Assembly (NCBI GenBank): GCA_900618795.1
Contig: UYJD01000003.1
Location: 993,814 to 1,057,813 of the forward strand
Direction of reading: 5' to 3'
Origin: Cyanodermella asteris
Lineage: Eukaryota > Ascomycota > Lecanoromycetes > Ostropales > Stictidaceae
Length of the DNA: 64,000 nucleotides
Below are positions 54,259 to 64,000 of the stretch, piece after piece. Within the stretch, counting starts at the first letter, position 1; each line of letters begins with the position of its first letter. Under the pieces are notes generated by a model. It searched no databases and had not been told where the DNA came from. It saw only the letters and a list, made by a program, of their open reading frames with translations. The translations under genes were made by a program, and so were the position numbers.

Positions 54259-56021
54259 TCACTTGTACAAGTTCGCTTTCAACTTAAATCTGAATGCCAG
54301 GACCAGGACAAATATACCAGCCACTAAAGTAAGGATGTACGCATTGCTCATGGAACGAACAACTATCGCCACGATTTCGTCTTGCTGATTCTGAGGCAGG
54401 TCTCGCAGGAGTGGGGAGCTGGGATCCGAGATCAAGATGCTGATATCGGTCGCATTGAGACTTGGCAGCAATTCCGCGATTGCGTTGTTGGACTTGTTCA
54501 GGAATATGCTGTTGGCAATACTCAGCGCAATGGTGGGCCCTCCAAGCTGACCAAAACTCTCTCATCCAGTACTGCGGGGGATGTCCACGGGGTCGACTTC
54601 CATCGAGGCAACGGTGAACGAGAGTTGTGTACTCGCACCCGAGCCCGTTCCAAGGAGGATTTGATAACCGTAGATATGGGCCAGCGGAGTATTCTCGTCC
54701 ATCAGGTAGAGCAGGACCGAACCCGGTATGCAAAGGACTCCAGCCAGAATGTACCACGGCATATAATATCCTGTCTTGCTTACAAGCCATCCAGACAGTA
54801 TCCCGACAACGACTTGGAATGCCACGAAGGGCAGCATTCTCACCCCAGCAATGATCGCGCTATCGCCTTTGACGAAAGCGAAATACAATGGCAAGTAGTA
54901 AATAGGCGTGAACACGTAGACTGCAGCGCAAGCAACCTGGAGGAAGAGGACGACCATGGTCCAGGACTTGAAGAAATGCATTGGAAACGCTCTGTTTTGA
55001 ACGGTCGTCCCAATAGCGAAGGTTTGTTGTCCGAGGAAGGTCCAGAAGAGCACGAAGGCCACCACGAACAGGGCGATAACCGATCCCGAACTCCATGGGT
55101 ATTGAACTCCACCAAATGATATTGCCATGACAGTAGTGATAACAAGGCCACAGAGCAGAACGATGCCAAGTATATCGAGTTCAACGACGCGCTGTCGGAT
55201 CGTCTGACCAGGACGTGGATTGAGAGTGGGTAGGAGAAAAATGTAGATTGGGGCACAGATTCCACCTACCACGAGGTTACTGCGAAGAATAGTAAGTAAT
55301 CATGTGCGAAGAGGCGAGGTTCAGCTCTGGGGCTCACAGGTAGAATGCCCAGCGCCAAGTAGCACTGCTGGAAGCAAAGGCGCCGCCAATGATGGGCCCA
55401 AGTACTGTCCCACCACCGAAAGTGAGGCCAACTAGGTTCAAGTACAGTGGGCGTTCTCTCTCCGAGGTCAGTTGCGTTAAAAGTGTCATTGATCCGTAGT
55501 ACCTAATCGCGTGAGCAGATGACACCAAGATACTCGGCTGCTGTCACGTACATGCCAGCACCTCCCACGCCGCAGACGGCGCGACCGACTATGAGAGCAT
55601 CGATACTGGGGGCAGCTCCGCATAAGGCAGAGCCGGCAGCGAAAGTGACAAAGCTTGCACAAAAGGTCCATTTAGCGCTGAACCGAGCGTAAATGTCCCC
55701 CCAGAGCAGATTGGTCGACAATGAGCTCAAGAAGAAGGCGACAGACAACCAAGCCAGCTTGTCAAGTGAATGGAAGTCGTTGACAATTGCAGGTTGCACA
55801 TTGGCAACGACGGTATTGTCGAGAGCAAACATAAAGTTCGCCATCAAAATGCTTGCCACAATAATGATCCAGACGACGCCATGGGCTTTGCGAGGAGACG
55901 TCTCGGGGGCCAGATTCTCCTCGCTCCCTGGTGAATCCTGCTTCTCGCTGGTCTGAGCCTCCCGTGATACTGCTCCTGGTGCTATCTCTTGGCTTGTCGT
56001 GCTGGTAGTCTCGGCATCCAT
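54259..56021 (-). CDS. MFS drug:H+ exporter (DHA2, 14-TM), with in-frame stop
   Basis: Three exons (56021-55552, 55502-55338, 55279-54259). The protein has a polar N-tail, ANFMFALDNTVVANVQPAIV as TM1, GRAVCGVGGAGMYYGSM, ERPLYLNLVGLTFGGGTVLGPIIGG (the DHA2 TM5 motif) and further helices. The reading frame meets TGA at 54564-54562 after about 450 residues, then stays open for roughly 100 codons that still resemble the last two helices and loop of the family (GGPTIALSIANSIFLN). No ordinary intron removes the stop. Either the gene is a recent nonsense allele, the base is an error, or a truncated protein lacking the last helices is made. It is expected to export the product of the neighbouring PKS. 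Confidence 0.8.
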
Positions 56022-56712
56022 CGTAGCGGTGGTAGGGCTTCTAGAGCGTGATCGAGAGCTGTTCACTGTCGAAGTAGTTAAAGGGAGGGAGTCAAGTGAT
56101 CCGAGCTTCAAAAGTGTCGAGGCGAAGAGAAGATAGTATGAAGAAACAAAGCTCAAGCTTCACGTGCAGCATCGCGCGAAGCCGGGCATGGCGTTTTCCG
56201 CCGCGACAGATAAAGCCCGAACTGACCCAGTGACTGACCCTTCAGAGTGATGTGAACAAGGGGAGGTGCTGCACCGATGACGGCTGGACTGCAGTGGTCG
56301 CGGAAATAAGGCCTGGCGCCAAAAGTCATAGTGCACCCTGAAAGAGGCCTGGCGTGACAAACACAGCGGGGTTAGGGGTGCAACGCCCCTGTACCATCAC
56401 CTGGTGCCGCCCACCATGTCCATCATCTTAGGTGCTTCGCCAAGATGATGCACCACGACTTTCGTTAGCGCGCCTTAAAACGCCCTGTGTGGCTCGGTCG
56501 CGATGCTGCGTCAGCTCGACTTGTTTTGACGTCGCCGCCTCCTCCGTCGGTCGGCCGACTTGTGTCGGTCGAGCAACACTGCACTACGCTCGAAGACTAC
56601 ACGGAGCAGGTCAGATTGGAGGCAAGGATCCATTCTCCGGCAACGGAACTGTCGGCCTATCTAGCGTTCCGCATTGGTTCGAACGGATGCGTCCGCCCTT
56701 GCGAACCGTTGC
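56022..56712. promoter_or_regulatory. MFS promoter / OMT 3' flank with TCGGCCGA palindrome
   Basis: TCGGCCGA at 56551-56558 lies within a CGG-rich stretch (gtcggtcggccgacttgtgtcggtcg). The same palindrome occurs at 58418-58425. CGG triplets in this arrangement resemble binding sites of fungal Zn2Cys6 regulators. No coding frame is supported here. Confidence 0.5.
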
Positions 56713-58163
56713 CTACTTCGTTCCTCCCTCCCCATTACTCATCTCCAAATAGGCCTCGATTACGCCCAAAGCACCTTGGGTATGCACCTTTCGGATCTCG
56801 TATCTCGAGTCCGCCTCCTTCAGCAGAGCACGGAACTCCTCGAGTGTGCGCTGCTTCGCCCCATAACACACCAACATAACCATGTCGGCCTGTCTCATCT
56901 CCCGCTCCCAGTTTACCGGCACAGACTGGTCCGGGGATGGTAGTATAACGTCATTGATCAAGAAAGGAGTTCCTGCAGGAGAGGCCTCTAGTCCGGAGAC
57001 TACTGATCGGAACATTTTAACCACATCATGGTCCGCCCAATTATGAGTGCATTGCCGAAGCAGATATACCGCCGCGCCCACGAACTTCTGGGGCTCGAAG
57101 AAGTTGGCTTTCGTGAACGTAATACGGTCGCGAACATCGTCTCCCAGCAGGTGCTGGCCTTGAGCTAGCATGTCATCACCACCATCTTGTACGATGAACT
57201 GGAGATGCGGGAAAAGCTGCTTCGTTGTCAGAACTCGGCACTCGGCACTCGGCACAACGTCCGCATGATCGACTTACTCGCGCGAGTATAATGGAGACAT
57301 GTCCGCTACCTCCTCCGATATCAACGACCGTGCCTTGGATACTTGACCACGCGAAGTTGTCTCGAAGCTCAACGACGCTGTTTTCCACTTGTCGGCGTTA
57401 GCTTTTGCTTTCAATGCGTCTTTCTTGCCAAGCTTGCGACTTACTTTTGCGCCACCCTGCCATTGCTTTGGCGAAACGACCGGATTGCTCAGGATGTTTC
57501 TTGTAGTAGTCGAATATCGGTGTCCCATATCGAGAGTAGAATGGACAGTGCACGCTGTCTGCTTCGAAAGGGGATGCTTTAATCGCGACACTTGATTCCG
57601 CGGATGCTTTCAGCATCTCGTCGAAGCTACAGAAGACATCAGTCAGGCCGCAATCTCAATATTCGTGGGGAGTCTCACGAATAGTGAACCATGGCCCTCA
57701 GTTCCTCGTCTTGATGAAGTGCGAACGAGAACCAGTTATGCGAGATAAGGCCAGGCTTCTGTTCCTGAAAAAACCGATGTGTGATCAACAGGCGCACGAT
57801 CCGTCCGGTCCGATCCTCGTCGAGTCTAGCTTTGCTGGCTAGGCTTTCAATTGAAATGTCTCCATCTGCGGGCACAAGATCGAAGAAGTCAAAGTCCAGA
57901 GCGATCTGGAAGGCAGCAATCTCATAGCCTCGCATCAAGAAATGTCTGTAGAACTTTGCGGGACCGTCGATGAGACGTTGCAAATCTTCGAGCTGTGTTC
58001 GCAACCCAGTTTGAAGCTTCTGGAAATCTGGAGTCGTTGGTAAAGGCTTAGACGATGGCGAGAAGGTAGGTAAATCTCTTTCAGACAGTTGAATGTACTT
58101 GGCAATCTCATTCGTATCATTCAAGATACTTTGCGCAAGACGCACGATCGATGTTTCAGCCAT
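56713..58163 (-). CDS. O-methyltransferase, polyketide-cluster type
   Basis: Four exons (58163-57679, 57626-57445, 57387-57278, 57219-56713) join in frame to 427 aa. An N-terminal dimerisation region with a winged-helix (FQIALDFDFFDLVP..LASKARLDEDRTGRIVRLL) precedes the SAM fold: VVDIGGGSGHVSI, FIVQDGGDDML, RITFTKANFFEPQ and the catalytic-base motif CTHNWADHDVVKM. This is the architecture of fungal class I O-methyltransferases that act on polyketide hydroxyls. The third intron carries three copies of the 7-bp unit gagtgcc. It is divergent from the PKS across 431 bp, a position typical of a tailoring enzyme. Confidence 0.9.
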
Positions 58164-58594
58164 GTTGAAAAGGTGAACCGATGCAACCACGTTCACAGCA
58201 TCTCACAATACCAGAGCTGTGGAATCCAAATAAATAATAGCTTGGAAGACAGCAAAGCTGGCATATACCGTGCTCACTACTACCTTCGGCTTAGTAACAC
58301 GGCGACGGTCATCTTGTGGGGTATTAGATGTATCGATCCCGACAAAGATCGGTTCGGATTGATGAGTCGGCCGTTATCGTTCGAGCGACAGCGCATTCAA
58401 TTTCGATAATCGATGGCTCGGCCGAAGTATGCTAGCTCTATTGATAGCCCGGGCTCTACATGAGGAGAGCATAGCTACCAGGGCCACCCTAGCTAAACCA
58501 GGCCATGAGGCAGAGGTTGAAAGATCCGATCAAGGCACGCGGATCTATCATCTCTCCTGGCCGAGAAATCTCCGTGAAATAGTGACACGTCGCT
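58164..58594. promoter_or_regulatory. OMT/PKS divergent promoter with palindromic CGG sites
   Basis: Contains the 8-bp palindrome TCGGCCGA at 58418-58425 and a related TCGGCCG at 58367-58373. As it lies between two divergently read cluster genes, it is a likely site for a pathway regulator, which is not in this window. Confidence 0.5.
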
Positions 58595-61500
58595 ATGACA
58601 AGCCACACCGAACAAACAGGACGTGAGCCGGTGGCTATCGTAGGCCTAGGTTAGTCCCCTAAACCTGGAGAGTGAGATCCGTATTGAATAAAACTACAGG
58701 CTGTCGATGGGCCGGCGGTGTGAAGTCTCCGGCAGATTTGTGGCAATTGCTCAGGAACAAGCGTGATGGCTGGCAGAGGTTCGATCAGCCACACTTTTCG
58801 GCGAGTGGGTTCCACCATAAAAACAAAGATCGCTCCGGAACAATCTCGACTCAGGGGGGATTGATTCCTTGTGGATGAAGATGCCCGGCTGTTCGATAAT
58901 GCCTTCTTTGGCATCACCAACAAAGAGGTTGAGACTTTGGATCCGTCCCAACGGAAACTTCTGGAAGTCGGTAAGCACGAGCAAGAGGAGCTCAAACTAT
59001 TACAGCATTACTGATACCACGTTCCTTAGTGTATGAGGCATTTGAGAGTGCTGGTGAAACTTGGGAGAGCATCTCCGACTCTCGTACCGGCGTCTATATC
59101 GGCAACTTTGCGTTCGACCATCTCCTCATTCAATCGCGGGACTGGGAGTACACAAAGCCTTATGCAGCGACGGGAGCGGACACGAGCATTCTTGCCAATC
59201 GCATTAGCTATATATTCAATCTTCACGGCCCGAGGTATGCTAAATCCAACCAGACAAGCGTGAAAGTTGCCAGCTAACGCAGAGGCGTAACAGCGTCGCC
59301 ACAAACACCGCCTGCTCCTCGTCCATGTACGCATTACACATCGCAATGAGCGCGATACGCAATGGCGACTGCGATGGAGCTATTGTAGCTGCCGGGAACT
59401 GGATCAGCGACCCTAGTATGCAACTCGTCTTGGACAAACTTGGCGCCTTGTCCCCTTCATCACGTTGTCACACCTTCGATGCGGCTGCTGATGGGTATGC
59501 TCGTGGAGAAGGCTTTGCAGCGCTATATTTGAAAAAGACTTCCGTGGCCCTTCTCGAAAAGCTTCCTATCCGCGCTATAATCCGCGGCACTGCGGTTAAT
59601 GCTAACGGGCGAACCGGCGGCATCACAAGGCCTAGTGCCACGAGCCAAGAGGATGTCATACGCAAAGCTTACGAGAACGCTGGAAATTTACCTTTGTCTG
59701 ACACAACTTTCTTCGAGTGTCACGGAACAGGAACACAAGCTGGCGATCCTCTCGAAGTCTGCGCCGTCGGGAACGTCTTCGCACCTGTGAGATCAGAGGA
59801 TCCAGAGGACTGGCTACTCATAGGCTCAATCAAGCCAAACCTTGGCCATACCGAGGGCGCCAGTGCGATTGCTTCGATTATGAAGGTTGTCTTGGCCATC
59901 GAGAATGGAGAAATTCCACCAACAGCTGGCATCACACAGCTGAATCCTAACATTGACTTTCAAAAGGCTAGAGCGACGGTCCTGAGGGATGACACAATAC
60001 CTTGGCCAGCAGGCAGGCTGCGTCGCGCGAGCGTTAACTCGTTCGGCTTCGGAGGGGCGAATGGACACTGCATTATCGATCACGTTCAGAATGTTCTTCC
60101 AGGTTACACAAAGCCAGGCGTCGCTGACGGCCCACGTCGCAAATTCAATGCATCAATCGGTGATTTCTGGCCTGCGACCGAGACTGACGATGTGAAGTCA
60201 AAGCACATCGAGTTGCGTGGACTCAGAACACCACCCTCCATGCCACCGAATGATTTACATGTCATCTCTGCAGTCAAGAAGATCAGTAGCAATAGAGCTA
60301 CCACCCGACAATTGGTTCTCCTCCCGTTCTCTGCGCACAGTGCAGCGTCTTTGGTAGCAAACGTTGCGGCTTTATCTCGCGTGATTGATGAGAAGAGCCT
60401 TGCGGATGTTGCCTACACACTGGCCGATCGACGATCAAAGCTGCAGCAACGGTCGTTCAGAGTCGCTAATCGGGAAACGCCCTCCCTAGCTTTGACTGAC
60501 GAAGGACCTGTTCTCGGAAGCTCGCTGGAGAATCCGGGTATCGCATTCATTTTCACTGGCCAGGGTGCACAGTGGCATGGGATGGGCACACAACTTTTTG
60601 ACTACGCCCTGTTTCACTCTAGGGTGTCCTATCTAGATCATATACTGTCTCAACTGTCGAACAGCCCTTCATGGAATATTGTTTCGTCCTTATCAGGTTT
60701 CTACGCACCAGAGCATATTCAGCGATCAGAAGTATCACAAGTGGTATGTACCGCAGTGCAGATTGGACTCGTCGATATACTCGCCTCATGGTCGATCCAG
60801 CCAACCGCCGTGGTTGGGCATTCTTCAGGCGAAATCGCCGCAGCATACGCATCCGGCCACCTTACTGCTGCCGAAGCAATCGTTGCGGCGTATCTCCGTG
60901 GACAGGCAGTATCGAGGAACACACGCAAAGGAGCTATGTTGGCCGCTGGTATTGGGGCTGATCAGATCGCTCCGTACCTCGAGGGAAGAGAGGCGACTGT
61001 CAAGATTGCGGCGATAAACTCGCCAAGAAGTATTACACTCTCGGGGGACGAAGATGCGATAAAGGAGGTGTCTACCGCACTGAGCAACGACGATGTTTTC
61101 AATCGACTACTACGTACCTCTGGCAATGCCTATCACTCTCATCATATGGTAGCAATTGGCAAGGATTACATCCGGCTTCTTGACGAAGGGTTCCAGCGCT
61201 TGTACGAACTTGGTTTGGTTGACGAGCATCAACGCTATCCTCGAACACGTTGGCATTCGTCCGTGAACCCGGAGCGTATCATTGCAGAAGGCGAGACAAC
61301 AGCTGCATACTGGAGAAGAAACTTGAAATCGCCTGTGAAGTTCTCCGACGCTTTGACTCAGCTTTTGAGCGCTGAAGGCCATAAAGTAGCCGATATTCTT
61401 GTCGAAATCGGACCTCACGCAGCGCTAAAAGGCCCCGTCAACCAGATTCTGCAAACGGCTGGCAAGTCCGCGCTGTACATTCCTTCACTTATTCGGGAAT

Positions 61501-64000
61501 CCGATGGTCGAAAAGATGTCCTTGAGCTCGCAGGCATGCTATGGGCCTATAATGCGACCGTTGACGTCGCCGCTGTCAATGCAACTGATGGTGGTATTGA
61601 AAGCGACAAGTACATCCTTGAACACGGCTGTGTCGTAGCCGATCTGCCGACATACCAGTTCACCTATGGCTCTGTCAATTACTACGAGAGCCGGGTCAGT
61701 AAGGAGTTCCGACTGCGAAATGTACCAAGGCACGATCTCCTCGGTTCAAAGGTGCCGGGTACCAACAGGCTACAGCCTCAATGGAGAAACATACTTCGGG
61801 TGAAGGAGCTTCCCTGGTTGAGTGATCATCGACTTATTCCAGGTAAGAAGAAACATATGCTGAGGCCTATGTCAAACTGTGCTGACTCGTACCCTATCAG
61901 ATGTTGTTTTCCCCGCCGCAGGTTTCATTTCTATGGCCATGGAAGGTATAACTCGCGTCAACGACGAAAATCCCCACCCAGCGAAGATTACCGGCTATAC
62001 CTTGCGGAAAGTACACATTGACACAGCGCTCCGAATACCAGAGGATGACAACGGTGTGGAAATTATACTCAACATGCAGCTCCCTGTTGGAACTCCCAAC
62101 GGTTGGGTAATATTCACAATCACATCGGTGACCCCGGACTGCGAGGAGTGGACGAGACATTGCACTGGCTTGATTAGGCTTGAGATCAAAGAGACCAGAG
62201 TTGGAGCCAGATATAACACAAGCAAAGATGCCAGATCGCCAGAAGCCCAATCGTGGTACCGAAAGTTTAGAGATATTGGTCTGGGATATGGCCCCTCGTT
62301 CCAACCACTCTCCGCAATCCGTGCCGATTCTCGGTCGAACACAGCAAGTGCTGCGGTCGCTATGCACACCACGACTGATACAGTCGAGGGCGAGGAATCA
62401 AGATATGCCATACATCCAGCTACTTTAGATGCGAGCTTCCAGACGGCAATCATAGCTATCTATGGAGGCCAGGTCGAGCAAGCGCGGCTAGGGCTGGTCC
62501 CTGTACACTTGTCACGACTCTATATCAGGCAGAGCCATGCCTCGAGCTCGGCTACTGTCGTCGCACAAGGATCCATGCAAGGACTCAGGAGCGCATACGC
62601 CAGTTCACAGATGTTAGACGAATCGGGACAGGTCTTCGTGGACATTGAGTCCTTGCGCCTCACCAGCTTCAGAGAGACGAAAACACCTTTGGACTCATCT
62701 ATTTGCAAGCAGTTTAGCAGCCCTTTCTCGAGGCTGACGTGGAAGCCAGATCTTCGCGATATTGACAACACGCAACTGCGATCCTTATTCCCTCCTTCTG
62801 ATAATTCCGCCGTGACCACAGCTCTTGAGACCGTCGACATGATCTGTTGTCTCGTTGTTGCCGAGGTTTATGACACGTATCTGTCTGGCGGTCGGCAAGT
62901 CAACCCGAAAGGTGACATCAAAACTTGGCTGGCTTGGGTCAGAACATGCGCCGAAGTCGATGTGAGGACAAACATGACTGAAGCCAGGAATCTAACAACC
63001 ACTGTTCGGCGTCAGCGACTGGAGCAGCTCTTTGAAGAATTTGCGCACAAACCAGAGACCAGAGCTGCCAAGTGCCTGTTGGAGAATATGGACGCGATTA
63101 TCTCTGAAACAGAGACTGGTATCGAATGTCTGATCTCCGAAAACCTTCTCACTCCTTTATATGAGAGTGGCCACGTCATTGCTGGATCCCATCCTCAGCT
63201 CTTCAATATCATAGACTGTCTTAGTCATGCGAACCCAAACATGCGAATCCTGGAGATCGGCGCCGGCACAGGTGCAGCGACGAGAGTGGCAATGAAAGCT
63301 CTAACGAGCCCACAGGGCACGAAGCGATATGCTGACTACACTTTCACGGACATCTCGGCTGGATTTTTGAGTAACGCCAAAGAGATGCTGTCGGGACACC
63401 ATGATGTCAGCTACAAGGTCCTTGACATTGAAAAGCCACCACTTGAGAATGGATTGGAGCCGGTATATGATGTTGTTATTGCTTGCGAAGCAATTCATGC
63501 GACTGCTAGCATGGACGTCACCCTCAAACACTGCCAAGATTTGTTGAAACCCGGAGGTAAGCTGATACTCGTCGAGACAACCGGCATGCGCGTTCTTCTA
63601 GGTCTTTTATACGGGACGCTATCAGGCTATTGGCGCCCAGATGGACGGACCGAGGGTCCCTTCATGGACATTCCTACCTGGGATGCTCGTCTGCGCAAGA
63701 ACAATTTCTCGGGTGTGGAGCTGCACCTAGACGACTATTGCTCACCGCACGCCACCACATCCGTGCTCGTTTCTACTCGTGGTCCAGACCCCGTCCCAAA
63801 GGTTCCTTCACAGCTTCAGATAGACGAAAGAAGAGAGATTTACTTGGTCCATGACAGCTCTGGATTGACTCCAATGATCCATCAGCTCATGGACGAGTTG
63901 CGGGGGCGGCAGAATATCGTGAGAAACGTCACTCTGAACTTTGCTATCGACTCAATTCCCTTTCAGTCCAACATCATCGCCTTCTTCAACGATCAAGACG
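58595..64000 (+). CDS. Highly reducing polyketide synthase (KS-AT-DH-MT..., 3' end outside window); looks interrupted
   Basis: Exons at 58595-58649, 58700-58970, 59030-59234, 59294-61842 and 61901 onward, cut by the window end. KS: the DTACSSS-type active-site Cys in NTACSSSMYALHIA, ECHGTGTQAGDPLE and SIKPNLGHTEGA. AT: FIFTGQGAQWHGMG and GHSSGEIAAAYASG with the nucleophile Ser. DH: LPWLSDHRLIPDVVFPAAGF, spanning the last intron, then YGPSFQPL and HPATLDASFQ. C-methyltransferase: ILEIGAGTGAATRV and IACEAIHATASM. The order is that of type I iterative HR-PKS; ER, KR and ACP should follow. The copy looks broken about once, unless the assembly is wrong there. Its product is unknown. Confidence 0.9.

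Overview
The window reads as nuclear DNA of a filamentous ascomycete (Pezizomycotina), most likely a Dothideomycete. Protein-coding genes lie on both strands, most with one to five short introns (about 45-65 nt, GT..AG, with CTRAC/CTCAC-like branch sites). Conserved eukaryotic genes such as RPS13, TAF5, MED11, UBA2 and DBR1 are mixed with fungus-specific secreted proteins and a secondary-metabolite locus. The class-level call is inference from gene style. I saw no rRNA, tRNA or CRISPR array.

Left part (0-25 kb) is mainly housekeeping: Nudix hydrolase, 40S protein S13, a 7TM receptor, a small orphan membrane protein, a divergent TAF5/MED11 pair, a Vps5-like sorting nexin, a four-TM membrane protein, S-formylglutathione hydrolase, and a divergent pair of dynactin p24 (RO10-like) and methylcrotonyl-CoA carboxylase beta. 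Two gene-poor stretches of about 2.3 kb flank the receptor.

Middle part (26-43 kb) is accessory. It has secreted tyrosinase, a secreted GH25 lysozyme, a sirtuin, a mucin-stalked lysozyme-like protein, a GST, a SAM methyltransferase, a cytochrome P450, a TMEM19/DUF92 protein, a codon-phased 12-bp minisatellite, a small secreted protein with a duplicated upstream block, and a decayed HET-domain relic.

Right part (43-54 kb) returns to conserved genes: SUMO E1 subunit UBA2, queuosine salvage QNG1, lariat debranching enzyme DBR1, a long-chain-base-phosphate phosphatase and an SSU1-type sulfite efflux pump.

The last 10 kb (54.2-64 kb) is a polyketide biosynthetic locus: a DHA2-type MFS exporter, an O-methyltransferase and a highly reducing PKS (KS-AT-DH-MT, running off the window). 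The 8-bp palindrome TCGGCCGA sits in both non-coding gaps of this locus, suggesting a shared regulator. The exporter has an in-frame stop and the PKS looks interrupted about once, so the locus may be decaying or a variant allele.

The features most worth a second look are the locus with its shared palindrome, a 136-codon stop-free cassette inside a TAF5 intron, a 38-nt intron in the P450, the codon-phased 12-bp repeat, and two peptidoglycan-directed secreted enzymes a few kilobases apart.
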